From Candidatus Contubernalis alkalaceticus (GTDB taxonomy: Bacteria > Bacillota > Dethiobacteria > SKNC01): 64,000 nt of DNA. The notes below the pieces were generated by a model. That model searched no databases, had not been told where the DNA came from, and saw only the letters and a program-made list of their open reading frames with translations. Below, piece by piece: positions 15,916 through 23,348 of this stretch. Numbering within the stretch: the stretch's first letter is position 1; every line of letters starts with the position of its first letter. The stretch is taken from assembly GCF_022558445.1 (NCBI RefSeq), contig NZ_CP054699.1, positions 1,258,001-1,322,000 on the forward strand, given 5' to 3'. The position numbers were made by a program, and so were the translations under genes.

Positions 15916-16284
15916 TTAAGAAAGGGTATAAGGCATAAGCACCTCTTTTAGTTCAAAGCGCCAGTTTTTAAAAGCAGGCTCCAGTATAAACTGAAGGATT
16001 TCCCGGCCTTTCAGGCCGCTGTTACCTTCATATTCGCCGACCATTGCAGACAGGGCACTGCGGAGCTTGTCTGTTTTTTCCTGTATGTTGTTTTCAGGAA
16101 TTTCTGATAAAATAGGCTGTACTGCTTTTTCGATGTGGGTAAAGGCATTAGTGGTGTCAAAGAGCAGCTGAATCGCTTTTTCCGGTGACCTTTGATCCAG
16201 TTGACCCTTAACATGTTCCAATCCTTCTTCCATGGTATCTGTCAGTTCTACAATCTGTTTCATAACCTCTATTTGATCATTCAC
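15916..16284 (-). CDS. Flagellum-linked hypothetical helical protein
   Basis: 122 residues, with AAAGAAGGTG before the ATG. It is nearly all helical ('MKQIVELTDTMEEGLEHVKG', then 'SPEKAIQLLFDTTNAFTHIE'), with no signal peptide or membrane segment. I do not recognise a named family. The size and helical make-up recall flagellar export chaperones or small regulators. It lies 47 bases after the gene at 16332-16877 and probably shares its sigma-28 promoter. Confidence 0.65.
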   Translation of the reverse strand: MNDQIEVMKQIVELTDTMEEGLEHVKGQLDQRSPEKAIQLLFDTTNAFTHIEKAVQPILSEIPENNIQEKTDKLRSALSAMVGEYEGNSGLKGREILQFILEPAFKNWRFELKEVLMPYTLS

Positions 16285-16331
16285 TTAATCACCTTCTTTC
16301 TTTTTGATAATGCGGTGGTTTATCTTTGTGA

Positions 16332-16877
16332 TTATTCTGCTGCCCAGCTGTCCAACTTTTCCATGATCATGTCATAAGTTCTCAAGGAAACCTCAGGGAG
16401 AGAGCCCAGCTGTTCCTCAACCAGTTTAAAAGCCTTGTCGATGGCACCCTTTAACTTGTCTAATTTGGATGTATCCCCGCCGGAGATGGCAATAGCAAAG
16501 TCAACAATGCGGCTGCTTACTGCTTCCGGCCCCAGGGGGCCGTCATCGGCAATCAGCTGGGCTGCTTCGGCCCTGGCGGTTTCATCCACCTCAAAAGATT
16601 CAATACTGTTACCTTTTAATTGCTCCAGGGTATACCCCTGCCGTTCCAGCAGCTGGGAAACAATCATTCTCAGAGTTTGATAAGTTTCTTCACTTTTTTT
16701 CTTTAACCTGGCAATGTCTTTTCCATAGGTATCAACTCTTTTATGGTTTCCAGGTACATATTCATCCTTTTTAAGTTCAGCTTTAGGTTCAATTGCTGCA
16801 TTGGCCGTTTTGCTGCGCGGACTGCCGGTTACAGTTTTTAACGGATTTGCTGCTGTGTTAGCAGTATTGATATTCAT
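16332..16877 (-). CDS. Conserved flagellum-associated protein (DUF5610-like)
   Basis: 181 residues; CAGGAGG before the ATG. A disordered Ala/Lys-rich N-terminus (~1-45) is followed by a helical domain with 'TYGKDIARLKKKSEETYQTL', 'RMIVSQLLERQG', 'AAQLIADDGPLGPEAVSSRI', 'VDFAIAISGGDTSKLDKL' and a C-terminal 'LRTYDMIMEKLDSWA'. I recall this pattern (SxRIVDFAxAxSGGD...TYDxxMxKLDxW) in proteins beside flagellin genes of Clostridia, probably DUF5610; function unknown. A sigma-28 promoter 110 bases upstream places it with the late flagellar genes. Confidence 0.75.
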   Translation of the reverse strand: MNINTANTAANPLKTVTGSPRSKTANAAIEPKAELKKDEYVPGNHKRVDTYGKDIARLKKKSEETYQTLRMIVSQLLERQGYTLEQLKGNSIESFEVDETARAEAAQLIADDGPLGPEAVSSRIVDFAIAISGGDTSKLDKLKGAIDKAFKLVEEQLGSLPEVSLRTYDMIMEKLDSWAAE

Positions 16878-16922
16878 TTTTTTACCTCCTGGAATTTTCT
16901 AAAAAAACAATTGCTTAACACC

Positions 16923-16972
16923 TTTTTGTTCAAATATATTCCCTTAAGCCTTTCAGTGCGGATGATTCTATC
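16923..16972 (-). pseudogene. C-terminal remnant of a FlaG-like gene (first copy of a tandem duplication)
   Basis: On the minus strand these bases read 'DRIIRTERLKGIYLNKK', identical at the protein level to the C-terminus of the FlaG-like gene at 17529-17837, with over 90% DNA identity. The rest of the gene is missing; the sequence upstream jumps directly to the copied sigma-28 promoter at 16987-17013. Confidence 0.8.
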
Positions 16973-16986
16973 TATATCTATATCTT

Positions 16987-17013
16987 TAATCGACAAAAAA
17001 ACTAAAAACTTTA
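16987..17013 (-). promoter_or_regulatory. Sigma-28 promoter upstream of the DUF5610-like gene (copy 1)
   Basis: On the minus strand TAAA (17013-17010), 15 bases, GTCGATTA (16994-16987). It matches the promoter at 17938-17964 over its length and is the retained promoter of the deleted FlaG-like copy. Confidence 0.8.
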
Positions 17014-17105
17014 GGCCCCAGCTTAAGGGGAGATTGTTTTTTGTGAAAGACACTTCTTTGGCATAGGAGAGGGGGAAGAAGGATAATCAGGTTTTTAGAT
17101 ACAAG

Positions 17106-17140
17106 AATGCCTCTACCATATTACAGCCGGTAGAGGCATT
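17106..17140 (-). terminator. Hairpin at the end of the coiled-coil gene
   Basis: AATGCCTCTACC and GGTAGAGGCATT form a perfect 12-bp stem that begins at the stop codon of the gene at 17140. The minus strand lacks a strong T tract after it, so termination is likely but not certain. Confidence 0.6.
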
Positions 17141-17376
17141 TAATGAAGTATATAGTTTCTGCTTAGTTCATCTAGCTGTTTAACCTCCTGCTCCAGCAGC
17201 TTGAACTTTTGATTCATATCTTCTATTTGTTGTTGGTTAAGGAGGCCTTCCTGCACCTGTACTGCTAATTGCCGCATCTGTTGGAGTTTGTTTTCTATTT
17301 CATCAAGGGCCTTTAGTCTATTGTTTACCCAGGCCAGCCACTGCTTGTATCGGTTAATATCTTCCACTGTAATCAC
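17140..17376 (-). CDS. Small coiled-coil protein in the flagellar accessory cluster
   Basis: 78 residues with a GGGAAGTG-type ribosome site before the ATG. Nearly the whole chain is a predicted coiled coil rich in Gln/Glu/Leu ('RLKALDEIENKLQQMRQLAV', 'QKFKLLEQEVKQLDELSRNY'). I do not recognise the family; size and make-up would suit a structural adaptor or an export chaperone. A decayed fragment of a second copy lies at 17990-18027, so this gene belongs to a duplicated two-gene unit with the FlaG-like gene. Confidence 0.6.
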   Translation of the reverse strand: MITVEDINRYKQWLAWVNNRLKALDEIENKLQQMRQLAVQVQEGLLNQQQIEDMNQKFKLLEQEVKQLDELSRNYILH

Positions 17377-17528
17377 TTCCCTATAACTTTTTCTTAATCT
17401 TACTGAATCAGCACTGGACCGGCTAACTCTTTTAGTGTATCTCCATGATATAGGGAAGATTACCGTTCCTTGGGAAGTACTAACACAAAAGGAGAACTTA
17501 ATAGAAAAAGACCGGCAGCATATTATAT

Positions 17529-17837
17529 TTATGCTTTTTTGTTCAAGTATATTCCCTTTAGCCTTTCAGTGCGGATGATTCTATCAACCTCTGCATCAGA
17601 AGGAACTTTCTTTACTGTCTCCCCTGATAAATTATCCACAATATGGGCAACATTTCTTCCCAGCTCCTTATTATGCTTGAAGCTGACCCGATGGTTTTTT
17701 TTATGCTCTTTAAAATTAACGTCATCAACGTTATTGGTTAGCTTTGGTGCCACTTTACGTACTTCTCCTTTAAGTAAATCATGGTGTTTTTTTATGTAGG
17801 TGTTAGTATTGGTATTATCATCAGGTATTTTTATCAT
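17529..17837 (-). CDS. FlaG-like protein, divergent
   Basis: 102 residues; the ATG at 17837 follows GGAGGTG, preferred over an in-frame GTG at 17849. The C-terminal half, 'HRVSFKHNKELGRNVAHIVD' and 'NLSGETVKKVPSDAEVDRII', follows the FlaG pattern (F.hE...v.V.vvD..TgEvIreIPpe). The N-terminal half is polar and different. FlaG proteins affect filament length in some bacteria. A canonical flaG is present at 35651. Expression from a sigma-28 promoter 100 bases upstream fits a late flagellar role. Confidence 0.7.
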   Translation of the reverse strand: MIKIPDDNTNTNTYIKKHHDLLKGEVRKVAPKLTNNVDDVNFKEHKKNHRVSFKHNKELGRNVAHIVDNLSGETVKKVPSDAEVDRIIRTERLKGIYLNKKA

Positions 17838-17937
17838 AATCACCTCCACGGGTAGTGTGTAAGGCTAAAAAACAGTTAACAAACCAAGAATTATAAGCCT
17901 CTTATTTTTCTAGCCTGAAAATTTTTCATCTATTGAT

Positions 17938-17964
17938 TTTATCGTCAAAAAAACCAAAACCTTT
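17938..17964 (-). promoter_or_regulatory. Sigma-28 promoter of the FlaG-like gene (copy 2)
   Basis: On the minus strand TAAA (17964-17961), 15 bases, GACGATAA (17945-17938). Confidence 0.85.
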
Positions 17965-17989
17965 AGGCTTTAAATTAGGGAGAGATTGT

Positions 17990-18027
17990 GCTAATTCCTG
18001 CATCTGTTGAAGCTTGTATTATTTCAT
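17990..18027 (-). pseudogene. Remnant of the coiled-coil gene (second copy of the tandem duplication)
   Basis: The bases match the stretch at ~17262-17304 inside the intact coiled-coil gene (shared CTAATT.C.GCATCTGTTG.AG.TTGT, then ATTTCATC) with scattered substitutions and a small deletion. The remainder of the copy is gone. Confidence 0.65.
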
Positions 18028-18258
18028 CTTTTTTGGGAGTTCCTGAAAGAACCTCCGAAGGAAAAATAACTGAATAAAATGGAAGGAATGGTAAAAGTTA
18101 TGTAGAATAACTAAACTACTAAAAAATTCAAATGTAGGAGATTAAATGTTTTATGAAAATCTCAAGAGATATTGTTTAAGCAGTACATAAATCAACAGAA
18201 AGATTTTTAGTATAACTTAAGAAAAGAGGATTTTCAATAGAGGAAGGTGTTTTGTCTT
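18028..18258. other. Intergenic region before the toxin-antitoxin island
   Basis: About 230 A+T-rich bases. A short GGGAGTTCCTGAAAGAACCTCC-type hairpin core lies at ~18040-18060, and a TATAAC box at ~18211 could serve the nucleotidyltransferase gene, but no good -35 box is seen. No gene. Confidence 0.4.
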
Positions 18259-18678
18259 ATGAAGAAACTAGATATGTTGGCAAAACTTTCTAGATTTATT
18301 CAGGAAATAAATAGAGAATATCCCATTGAATTTGCTTATTTGTTTGGATCATTTTCTACAGAAAAAGCTAACAAAGAAAGTGATATTGATGTTGCTGTTA
18401 TGTTTCAGAAAAAATATGAAAATAAAAGGGAAATGTTAATTAAAGGAAACATAATTGATATGGGGATGAAGTATTTTAAGAGAAAACTAGACATTGTCTC
18501 CCTTAACAATGCTGCACCATTGTTAAGATATGAGGTTGTAGTTAGAGGCATACCTGTAAAGGAAAGTAGTAAAAGAGCAGCTTTTGAATCTTTAGCTGTA
18601 AGAGAATATTTTGATTTTCGTTACTATGCAGAAATTTACAACGAAGCCATGATACAATTAATTCATAAACAAATTTAG
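18259..18678 (+). CDS. mntA: MntA-like minimal nucleotidyltransferase (antitoxin of a HepT/MNT module)
   Basis: 139 residues from ATG at 18259 (an in-frame GTG at 18247 overlaps the ribosome site). The DNA polymerase-beta-type nucleotidyltransferase signature is intact: 'YLFGSFSTEKANKESDIDVA', i.e. GSF-X9-DxD. In HepT-MNT modules the MNT protein adds AMP groups to a tyrosine of the HepT RNase and silences it. Here the partner gene downstream is frameshifted, so the antitoxin may be an orphan. Codon use is more A+T-rich than the flagellar genes, as expected for a transferred island. Confidence 0.88.
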   Translation: MKKLDMLAKLSRFIQEINREYPIEFAYLFGSFSTEKANKESDIDVAVMFQKKYENKREMLIKGNIIDMGMKYFKRKLDIVSLNNAAPLLRYEVVVRGIPVKESSKRAAFESLAVREYFDFRYYAEIYNEAMIQLIHKQI

Positions 18679-18698
18679 GTTGAGGGGTGGTGGGATAA

Positions 18699-19126
18699 AT
18701 GGCAATCAAAGATATATTAATGACCAGATTAGATAAACTAATGGAATATATTAATTTTTTGGAGGGCATAGAAAAATATACTGAGGAAGAATATGTGAGG
18801 AACCCCTTCATCTATGGAGCTAGCGAGAGGTTTTTACATTTAGCAATTGAGTGTGCCATCGACATTGGCAATCATATTGTTTCTGATAAGAGATATAGAA
18901 AGCCTGAAAGCAATGGAGATGTGTTTGAGGTATTATATGAAAATTATCCCTAAAAATTAAAGAAAATTTAGGAAATATGGCCTCTTTTCGAAATATATTG
19001 GTACATGACTATGTAAAAATAAATCGGTCAATGGTGTATCGCATTATTATAGATGACCTCTTCCGAGCAGATCCCCTTCCTTTGGGACGTTGTACTCACG
19101 TTATAAAAATGATAGAATTTAGTTAG
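18699..19126 (+). pseudogene. hepT: HepT-type toxin, frameshifted
   Basis: An ATG at 18699 behind GAGGGGTGG starts an 84-codon frame that stops at 18951-18953 in a CCCTAAAAA run. The next part of the family continues in another frame: 'KENLGNMASFRNILVHDY', which contains the HepT RNase motif RX4HXY (Arg at ~18989, His ~19004, Tyr ~19010). It ends at a TAG at 19124-19126. A single-base deletion near 18950 explains the break. The tail after 'YRIIIDDLF' no longer resembles the family. No toxin activity is expected. Confidence 0.82.
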
Positions 19127-19133
19127 AATAATG
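19112..19133 (+). repeat. 22-bp direct repeat, copy 1
   Basis: ATAGAATTTAGTTAGAATAATG-type 22-mer, exact copy at 24252-24273, in the same orientation. Both are preceded by A-rich sequence. The two copies bracket the region holding the YefM/ParE pseudogenes, TnpB element, IS3 element and second TA pair. Confidence 0.8.
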
Positions 19134-19157
19134 TTAGCCGAAAAGGAGGTTTACAAA

Positions 19158-19430
19158 ATGCATATTAAGCCCTCTACAACTATTAGACAGGACTATAATG
19201 GGTTTTCAAAACTCTGCCACCAGCTTGACGAGCCGGTATTGCTTACGCGTAATGGGGAAGCAGACTTAGTTGTCATGAGTCATGAAGCTTTTCGACGCAT
19301 GGAGGCTCGCATTAAATTGCAGTCTAAGTTACTAGTTGCAGAAAAGCAGGTTGCCGAAGGTGAACAATTGATTTAACACGATGAGGTCATAGCAAGAATG
19401 CGGATGAAGATCGATGCCGCAAAGGAATAG
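19158..19430 (+). pseudogene. YefM/Phd-family antitoxin with a premature stop
   Basis: ATG at 19158 follows AAAAGGAGG. The protein 'MHIKPSTTIRQDYNGFSKLC' then 'EPVLLTRNGEADLVVMSHEA' is a typical YefM/Phd DNA-binding antitoxin. A TAA at 19374-19376 cuts it after 72 residues, yet the same frame continues with a family-like tail 'HDEVIARMRMKIDAAKE' to a TAG at 19428-19430. This is a nonsense change. DNA binding may persist, but the toxin-binding tail is lost. Confidence 0.85.
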
Positions 19431-19626
19431 GATAAAATATACTCCGGCAGCAATTGATGATATGGATGAGATTTTCTCGTATATATCCCAGGATAATGTT
19501 GTAAGCACTGAAACTTTGCTTGGAAAAATAAACGGTGGAATTACTAGACTTGTAGATTTTCCAATATGGGTTCGATACTGTCAGAAGATGAATATACTCT
19601 TGTTAATCGTGGGTACCGCTTTATCA
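19414..19626 (+). pseudogene. ParE/RelE-family toxin, 5' part (interrupted by the TnpB element; also frameshifted)
   Basis: The gene starts inside the end of the antitoxin gene. 'YTPAAIDDMDEIFSYISQDN' and 'LLGKINGGITRLVDFP' are ParE-like. After 'FP' at ~19563 a one-base deletion in an A run shifts the frame; the next frame continues correctly with 'MGSILSEDEYTLVNRGYRFI'. At 19626 the homology stops and resumes at 23072: joining 19626 to 23072 restores '...GYRFINVVHPYLVLVFYR...' in frame. So the TnpB element landed in this toxin gene. Confidence 0.85.
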
Positions 19627-19700
19627 TTTAAGCGAGAAGACCCCTTCCTCTAAGTAAAGCGAAGGTAGGGGATAAATCGCTTTTCTTTTTAAAAAAACAC

Positions 19701-19730
19701 TAGACAAACATATGTTCAGCAATGTATAAT
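19701..19730 (+). promoter_or_regulatory. Candidate promoter of tnpB
   Basis: TAGACA, 18 bases, TATAAT, ending 38 bases before the GTG start. Confidence 0.6.
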
Positions 19731-19768
19731 ATTACTATATAAGCTGCGTTCACGGAGGTGCATCTCAA

Positions 19769-20640
19769 GTGGAAAAATGCTTTTTTTCAAACAGGATCTA
19801 TAAAAAAGACTTGCCCCAAAAAGACGTTTCTGTTATTCAAGATGCGCTCCTCATTTTTAATAAAGCAAAACACACTGCTTATAAGTTTTTCTTAGATGAA
19901 TATAATCATAATCTTAAATACGACATCTCTATTCACCTCCAGATAAAAAATAGATACGGTTTAAACGATTACTTTGCCAACAGCGCTGTCCAGGCAGCTA
20001 AAGTAGTTCTTTCAAGTCAGAAGGAGTTAAATGGTCAGTATCAAAAAAACTTGAATCACCAGATTAAAACCCGACAAAAAAAGATTAAAGATATTTCTAA
20101 AAAAATAAACAAAAAAGAGAAGGTTTTAAATTCTTTAGTTAATGGTAATTTTAATATTTACCCCGGAGCCCGGGAGTTCAAAAAAGGCAGAATCTATGGA
20201 ATTAGATACAAAAAGCATACCCGTATTTTCTTTAATGCTTACGACTTTGAGTACCAGTATCTTAGGCCCGAGATAAAAAACTAAAACACCGCATTAAAAT
20301 GATTAAGATCTCTATCGAAAGAAAAGCTCTCAAACTTGAAAAACTGAAATCTCGTCTTACAGGAGCAACCTTTGGTACAAAAAAGCTATTTAAAGCTCAG
20401 TACACTAAGAAAGAATATATTAACGACCACTCTAAATGGCTGGATGATTTTAGGAAAGCCAGGTATTCTTCTATGCAGATAAGCGGCCGAAAAGATGCAA
20501 AGTTCGGAAACTTTGTCTTTAAGTATGATTGGCAAAATAAATTTTTGGAAATTGGATTGCCCAAAGGTAAGGTTGTTATCGAAAGCTTATCTTTTCCCTA
20601 CGGCCAAGAGCTTGTCAATAATGTGGAGTTGTCAAATTTG
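19769..20640 (+). pseudogene. tnpB: TnpB (IS605 OrfB-family) N-terminal part, frameshifted and cut by an IS3 element
   Basis: A GTG start at 19769 follows GGAGGTG. The first frame (171 aa, to 20284) covers 'VIQDALLIFNKAKHTAYKFF' and the helical region. A one-base indel in an A run near 20275 moves the coding into the next frame ('LKHRIKMIKISIERKALKLE', later 'SMQISGRKDAKFGNFVFKYD', 'ESLSFPYGQELV'). That frame runs to ~20640, where the IS3-family element begins. This is the wedge and linker part of the RNA-guided nuclease family. It is inactive through at least two lesions. Confidence 0.85.
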
Positions 20641-20887
20641 GGTTAGCCCCAAAACTCGTAATTTTTGGATTCGTTAATAAATGGATTCCTTTTGGAAATA
20701 CTATTTACGGCTCTTATCTACAGGCAGAATAGTGCTCTGCTGGAGAGCAACACGAGCGGCCTGTAGAGTTCTGCCAGGGATAGCCAGGGGAATCGTTTAA
20801 TAAACCCTGGTTGTCTTCTTTTCTATCCCTGGGAGAACCAAAGCGAAAAAACTCCGGGGGTTCGGGGGCAGAGCCCCTGAATACTGT

Positions 20888-21790
20888 TTACCCTGCCTGG
20901 GATAAGTTTTCCTGATAATAGAGCGAACGCTTGACCAAGGGTGGGTAGCCTCCATTTGTAGTGTAAATTCTTTTTCGGTTGTAGTAGATTTCAATAAATC
21001 TAAATATGATGCTTTTGACGGTTTCCATTTTCATGGTTTCAGTTTTAAATTTGTAGATGCTTTCTTTTTTCAGTGTGGCAAAAAAAGACTCCATCCGTGC
21101 GTTGTCAAAGCATTTACCTGTGTTGCTCATGCTTTGTATTGCTCCATATCGGGCAAGGGTTTGACGGAAAAGTGTGCTAGTGTATTGACTCCCCCTGTCT
21201 GAATGGAAAATCATACCATATGCCTGATGTTTTTTGACACCGGCTGTAAAAGCTTCGACGCAAAGCTCAGCGCGCATGTGATTAGCCATTTTTAGTCCGA
21301 CAATGCTTCCATCAAAACAGTCCATTACGGCGGCTACATAAAGCTTACCGTCAGCCGTTGGAATTTCTGTAATGTCACTCAGCCATTTTTCATTAGGTGA
21401 TTCAGCTGTAAAGTCTTGCTGGATCAGGTTTTCACTAGCTTGTGCAGCAAGATCAGCCTTGGTTATCCCCTTGCTGTGACGTTTTTTCTTCAGCATTAGA
21501 TGGTGTTTTTTACAGAGCGCGAGGATTAGATAATAACTGCCCTTATAGTCCTGAAAAAGTTGTAAATGCAGATATATCCTATACGCTCCATAGTCCGGGT
21601 TGTCTGCACGAATTTGAAGAATCTTTGCCAAAAGAGCATCATATTTGTAGGGCCTGGACTGTCTTTTTAACCACTTATAAAATCCGTTTTCACTAACCCC
21701 TAATACCTCGCACATGGTCTTTATGCTGTGCTTAGATTTTCCTTGGGTTTTTTCCAGGCATATCCACTTAAACAGTTCTCGTGCAGCTAC
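20888..21790 (-). CDS. IS3-family transposase OrfB (DDE integrase core)
   Basis: The frame is open from ~21790, inside the orfA stop region, to 20888; the first ATG is at 21715 but OrfB is expected as an OrfAB fusion. HTH_21 region 'KTMCEVLGVSENGFYKWLKR', then the rve DDE core: 'KWLSDITEIPT' (first Asp), 'IFHSDRGSQYTS' (second Asp) and 'DNARMESFFATLKKE' (Glu, about 35 residues on). All three catalytic residues are present, so the enzyme looks intact. A slippery A-rich CAAAAGAAG lies at the orfA/orfB junction (~21792-21800). Confidence 0.92.
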   Translation of the reverse strand, partial: VAARELFKWICLEKTQGKSKHSIKTMCEVLGVSENGFYKWLKRQSRPYKYDALLAKILQIRADNPDYGAYRIYLHLQLFQDYKGSYYLILALCKKHHLMLKKKRHSKGITKADLAAQASENLIQQDFTAESPNEKWLSDITEIPTADGKLYVAAVMDCFDGSIVGLKMANHMRAELCVEAFTAGVKKHQAYGMIFHSDRGSQYTSTLFRQTLARYGAIQSMSNTGKCFDNARMESFFATLKKESIYKFKTETMKMETVKSIIFRFIEIYYNRKRIYTTNGGYPPLVKRSLYYQENLSQAG

Positions 21791-22074
21791 TTCTTTTGGC
21801 TCATTGCGAAAAAAGCCAGGGCTCTTTTCAAAATATCATTGGTTGCTTCAAGTTCCTTGAGTTGTTTTTCTAATGCTCTGATTTCAGCGGTTTTTGGATC
21901 TACACGCTTATGACCACTGCCGACAATAGCCATATTTCCATAACGATTTGCATTGCTTCGCCATGTGTAAAGAGTAGTGACTGGAATTCCCAGCTTTTCA
22001 GCAGCTACTGTCGGACCTACTTCACCGGACAGCTTAATGGCTTCTTCTTTAAATTCTTTATCATATACTCGCAT
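21787..22074 (-). CDS. IS3-family OrfA (helix-turn-helix)
   Basis: 95 residues with AAGAGGTG before the ATG at 22074. HTH_Tnp_1 motif 'YDKEFKEEAIKLSGEVGPTV' and 'AAEKLGIPVTTLYTWRSN', followed by a leucine-zipper helix 'LEKQLKELEATNDILKRALA'. It binds the IS ends and fuses with OrfB through -1 frameshifting. Confidence 0.92.
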   Translation of the reverse strand: MRVYDKEFKEEAIKLSGEVGPTVAAEKLGIPVTTLYTWRSNANRYGNMAIVGSGHKRVDPKTAEIRALEKQLKELEATNDILKRALAFFAMSQKK

Positions 22075-22141
22075 CTGGACACCTCTTTCTTTTTGGGTTA
22101 TTATTTCCAGAATTACGAGTTTTGTTACTTAACTAAAATGA

Positions 22142-22954
22142 TACCACTCCAATGTTCTAGTTAACCGAAGCAGCTTTAAAAAACCTGTGGCCTGGGAGAT
22201 AGTCGATAAAGGAGACTATTATATCTTTAAGGCAGTAGTCCATATCCCCTCAAATAAAAATATCAATTACTCCAAAGAAGACGGCCTTATAGGGGTAGAT
22301 ATAAATTATGACCATCTGGCTGTAGTGGAAATAGACCGATTTGGAAATATCCTAAACAAGAAAGTTCTTAAATTTAACTTAGAAGAAAAAACTACCGGTC
22401 AGTCAGTCAAGATTATCGAAAATATAGCTATCCAGTTAATTGATATTGCTAATAAAAAAAATAAGCCTATCGTTTTAGAGGATCTAAATACAACGGATTC
22501 TAAATCAAAATTGGCTTATGGCAGCAAAAAGGCTAATCGCAAGATAACTCAATTTGCTTATAAAAAGATAATTGATGCCATCCAGTCCAGGGCTCATAAA
22601 GTTGGGATAGCTATATTTTTAGTAAACCCGGCTTACACTTCTCAAATGGGGAAGTTTAAATATATGAAACCTAAAGGCTTATCGGTCCATCTTGCAGCAG
22701 CTTATGTCATTGCCCGCCGCAAGATGGGTTTTAGCGAAAAAGTTCCACCGGTTTTGTCTGGTTTGCTACCGGAGAAGATAGCAGTCAGGCATCATTGGGC
22801 GCATTGGAGATACATAACTCGCATGCTTAAAGATGTAAAGCCCCAGGCTTTGTATCAAGAGTTAGGGAATATGGAAAACATAAGCTCTCTAAAAGAATTA
22901 AGAAATCGATTAGAGCTAAGAGGAGAGGGAGACTTAATACCCTTTTCTGCGTAG
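22142..22954 (+). pseudogene. tnpB: TnpB C-terminal part (RuvC domain), separated by the IS3 element
   Basis: The frame resumes at ~22142 ('SNVLVNRSSFKKPVAWEIV') and runs to the stop at 22954. RuvC motif I 'GLIGVDINYDHLAVVEID' keeps its Asp and motif II 'PIVLEDLNTTDSK' keeps its Glu. At motif III the usual DxNAAxNI is 'SVHLAAAYVIARR' with His in place of Asp, and no Cys4 zinc knuckle is visible. This TnpB clade with 'NPAYTSQ...SxHLAAAYVIARR' may use a different third residue or be nuclease-deficient. It is broken here. Confidence 0.85.
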
Positions 22955-23071
22955 CGTGTTTACGTTACCATATTTGCCTACAAGCCCTTGTTGACGGGAT
23001 GCTTGGTTCTGGTTTAAATAGCCGGAATCTCCCTCTTCAAACCTCGAAAGAGGTTAAGTGGGAGTAGTTCA
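22955..23071 (+). ncRNA. Right end of the TnpB element, probable omega-RNA scaffold region
   Basis: The ~117 bases from the tnpB stop to the element tip contain the right-end hairpin AATCTCCCTCTTC...GTGGGAGTAGTTCA with an inner CCTC-GAAA-GAGG stem-loop. In IS200/IS605 elements this region yields the omega (reRNA) guide scaffold whose guide would be the flanking sequence beyond 23071. Expression is not demonstrated. Confidence 0.55.
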
Positions 23072-23193
23072 ATGTTGTACATCCATATCTGGTTCTGGTT
23101 TTTTACAGAATAATAGATAGTACCGTTGTCATACATCGTATATTACATAGTCGCCGGGACTATCTTCGTGAATTATTTGATACACAAGAATAG
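23072..23193 (+). pseudogene. ParE/RelE-family toxin, 3' part
   Basis: Reads 'VVHPYLVLVFYRIIDSTVVI' then 'HRILHSRRDYLRELFDTQE' and a TAG at 23191-23193, the typical C-terminal strands of ParE/RelE toxins. It completes the 5' part that ends at 19626. Confidence 0.85.
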
Positions 23194-23289
23194 CTTATTC
23201 TTGTAGTTAATATAAAAAAAAGTTACTATGGGGGACCGACTTCTCCCGCACGTCCGCGAGATTCAGTGGACGCTGGCGGGTAAACCATC
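23194..23289. other. Non-coding spacer with G+C-rich remnant
   Basis: Between the parE fragment and the next TA promoter. A stretch GGGGGACCGACTTCTCCCGC (~23231-23250) and a GTCCGCGAG...CTGGCGGG region stand out in base composition from the A+T-rich surroundings, but no gene is seen. Confidence 0.35.
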
Positions 23290-23318
23290 TTGACCTTATA
23301 TCAATATTTAGATAGAAT
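23290..23318 (+). promoter_or_regulatory. Sigma-A promoter of the intact YefM/ParE pair
   Basis: TTGACC, 17 bases, TAGAAT, ending 31 bases before the antitoxin ATG. Confidence 0.75.
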
Positions 23319-23348
23319 ATGCATATACTATAGTTGGAGGTGCAAAAT

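Larger units (their letters stand above)
20642..22133 (-). mobile_element. IS3-family insertion sequence (orfA/orfB, programmed -1 frameshift)
   Basis: Both ends carry an inverted repeat with the shared core CAAAACTCGTAATT.TGGA (20651-20670 plus strand; ~22108-22127 complement). The exact tips and target duplication cannot be fixed, so both outer coordinates are approximate by a few bases. It encodes orfA and orfB on the minus strand. About 200 bases between orfB and the left end are non-coding and contain a CTACAGGC/GCCTGTAG inverted repeat (20729-20767) and a GGGGTTCGGGGGCAGAGCCCC hairpin core (20857-20877). Confidence 0.85.
19627..23071 (+). mobile_element. TnpB-only IS200/IS605-type element, itself split by an IS3-family element
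   Basis: The ends are set by restoring the interrupted parE frame (19626|23072). There is no target duplication, as expected for single-strand HUH transposition. The left end carries a subterminal hairpin CCCCTTCC...GAAGGTAGGGG (19641-19671). The right end carries a CTCCC...GGGAG hairpin (23026-23063) and finishes in TTCA, resembling the ATCA left flank. No tnpA (Y1 transposase) is present, so it would have moved with help in trans. Without the ~1.49-kb IS3 insert the element is about 1.95 kb. Confidence 0.82.

Noticed and set aside
20642-22133. Exact IS3 tips and target duplication
   Set aside because: The inverted repeats align only over the inner core; the outer 5-8 bases differ and no convincing 3-5 bp duplication could be fixed by eye.
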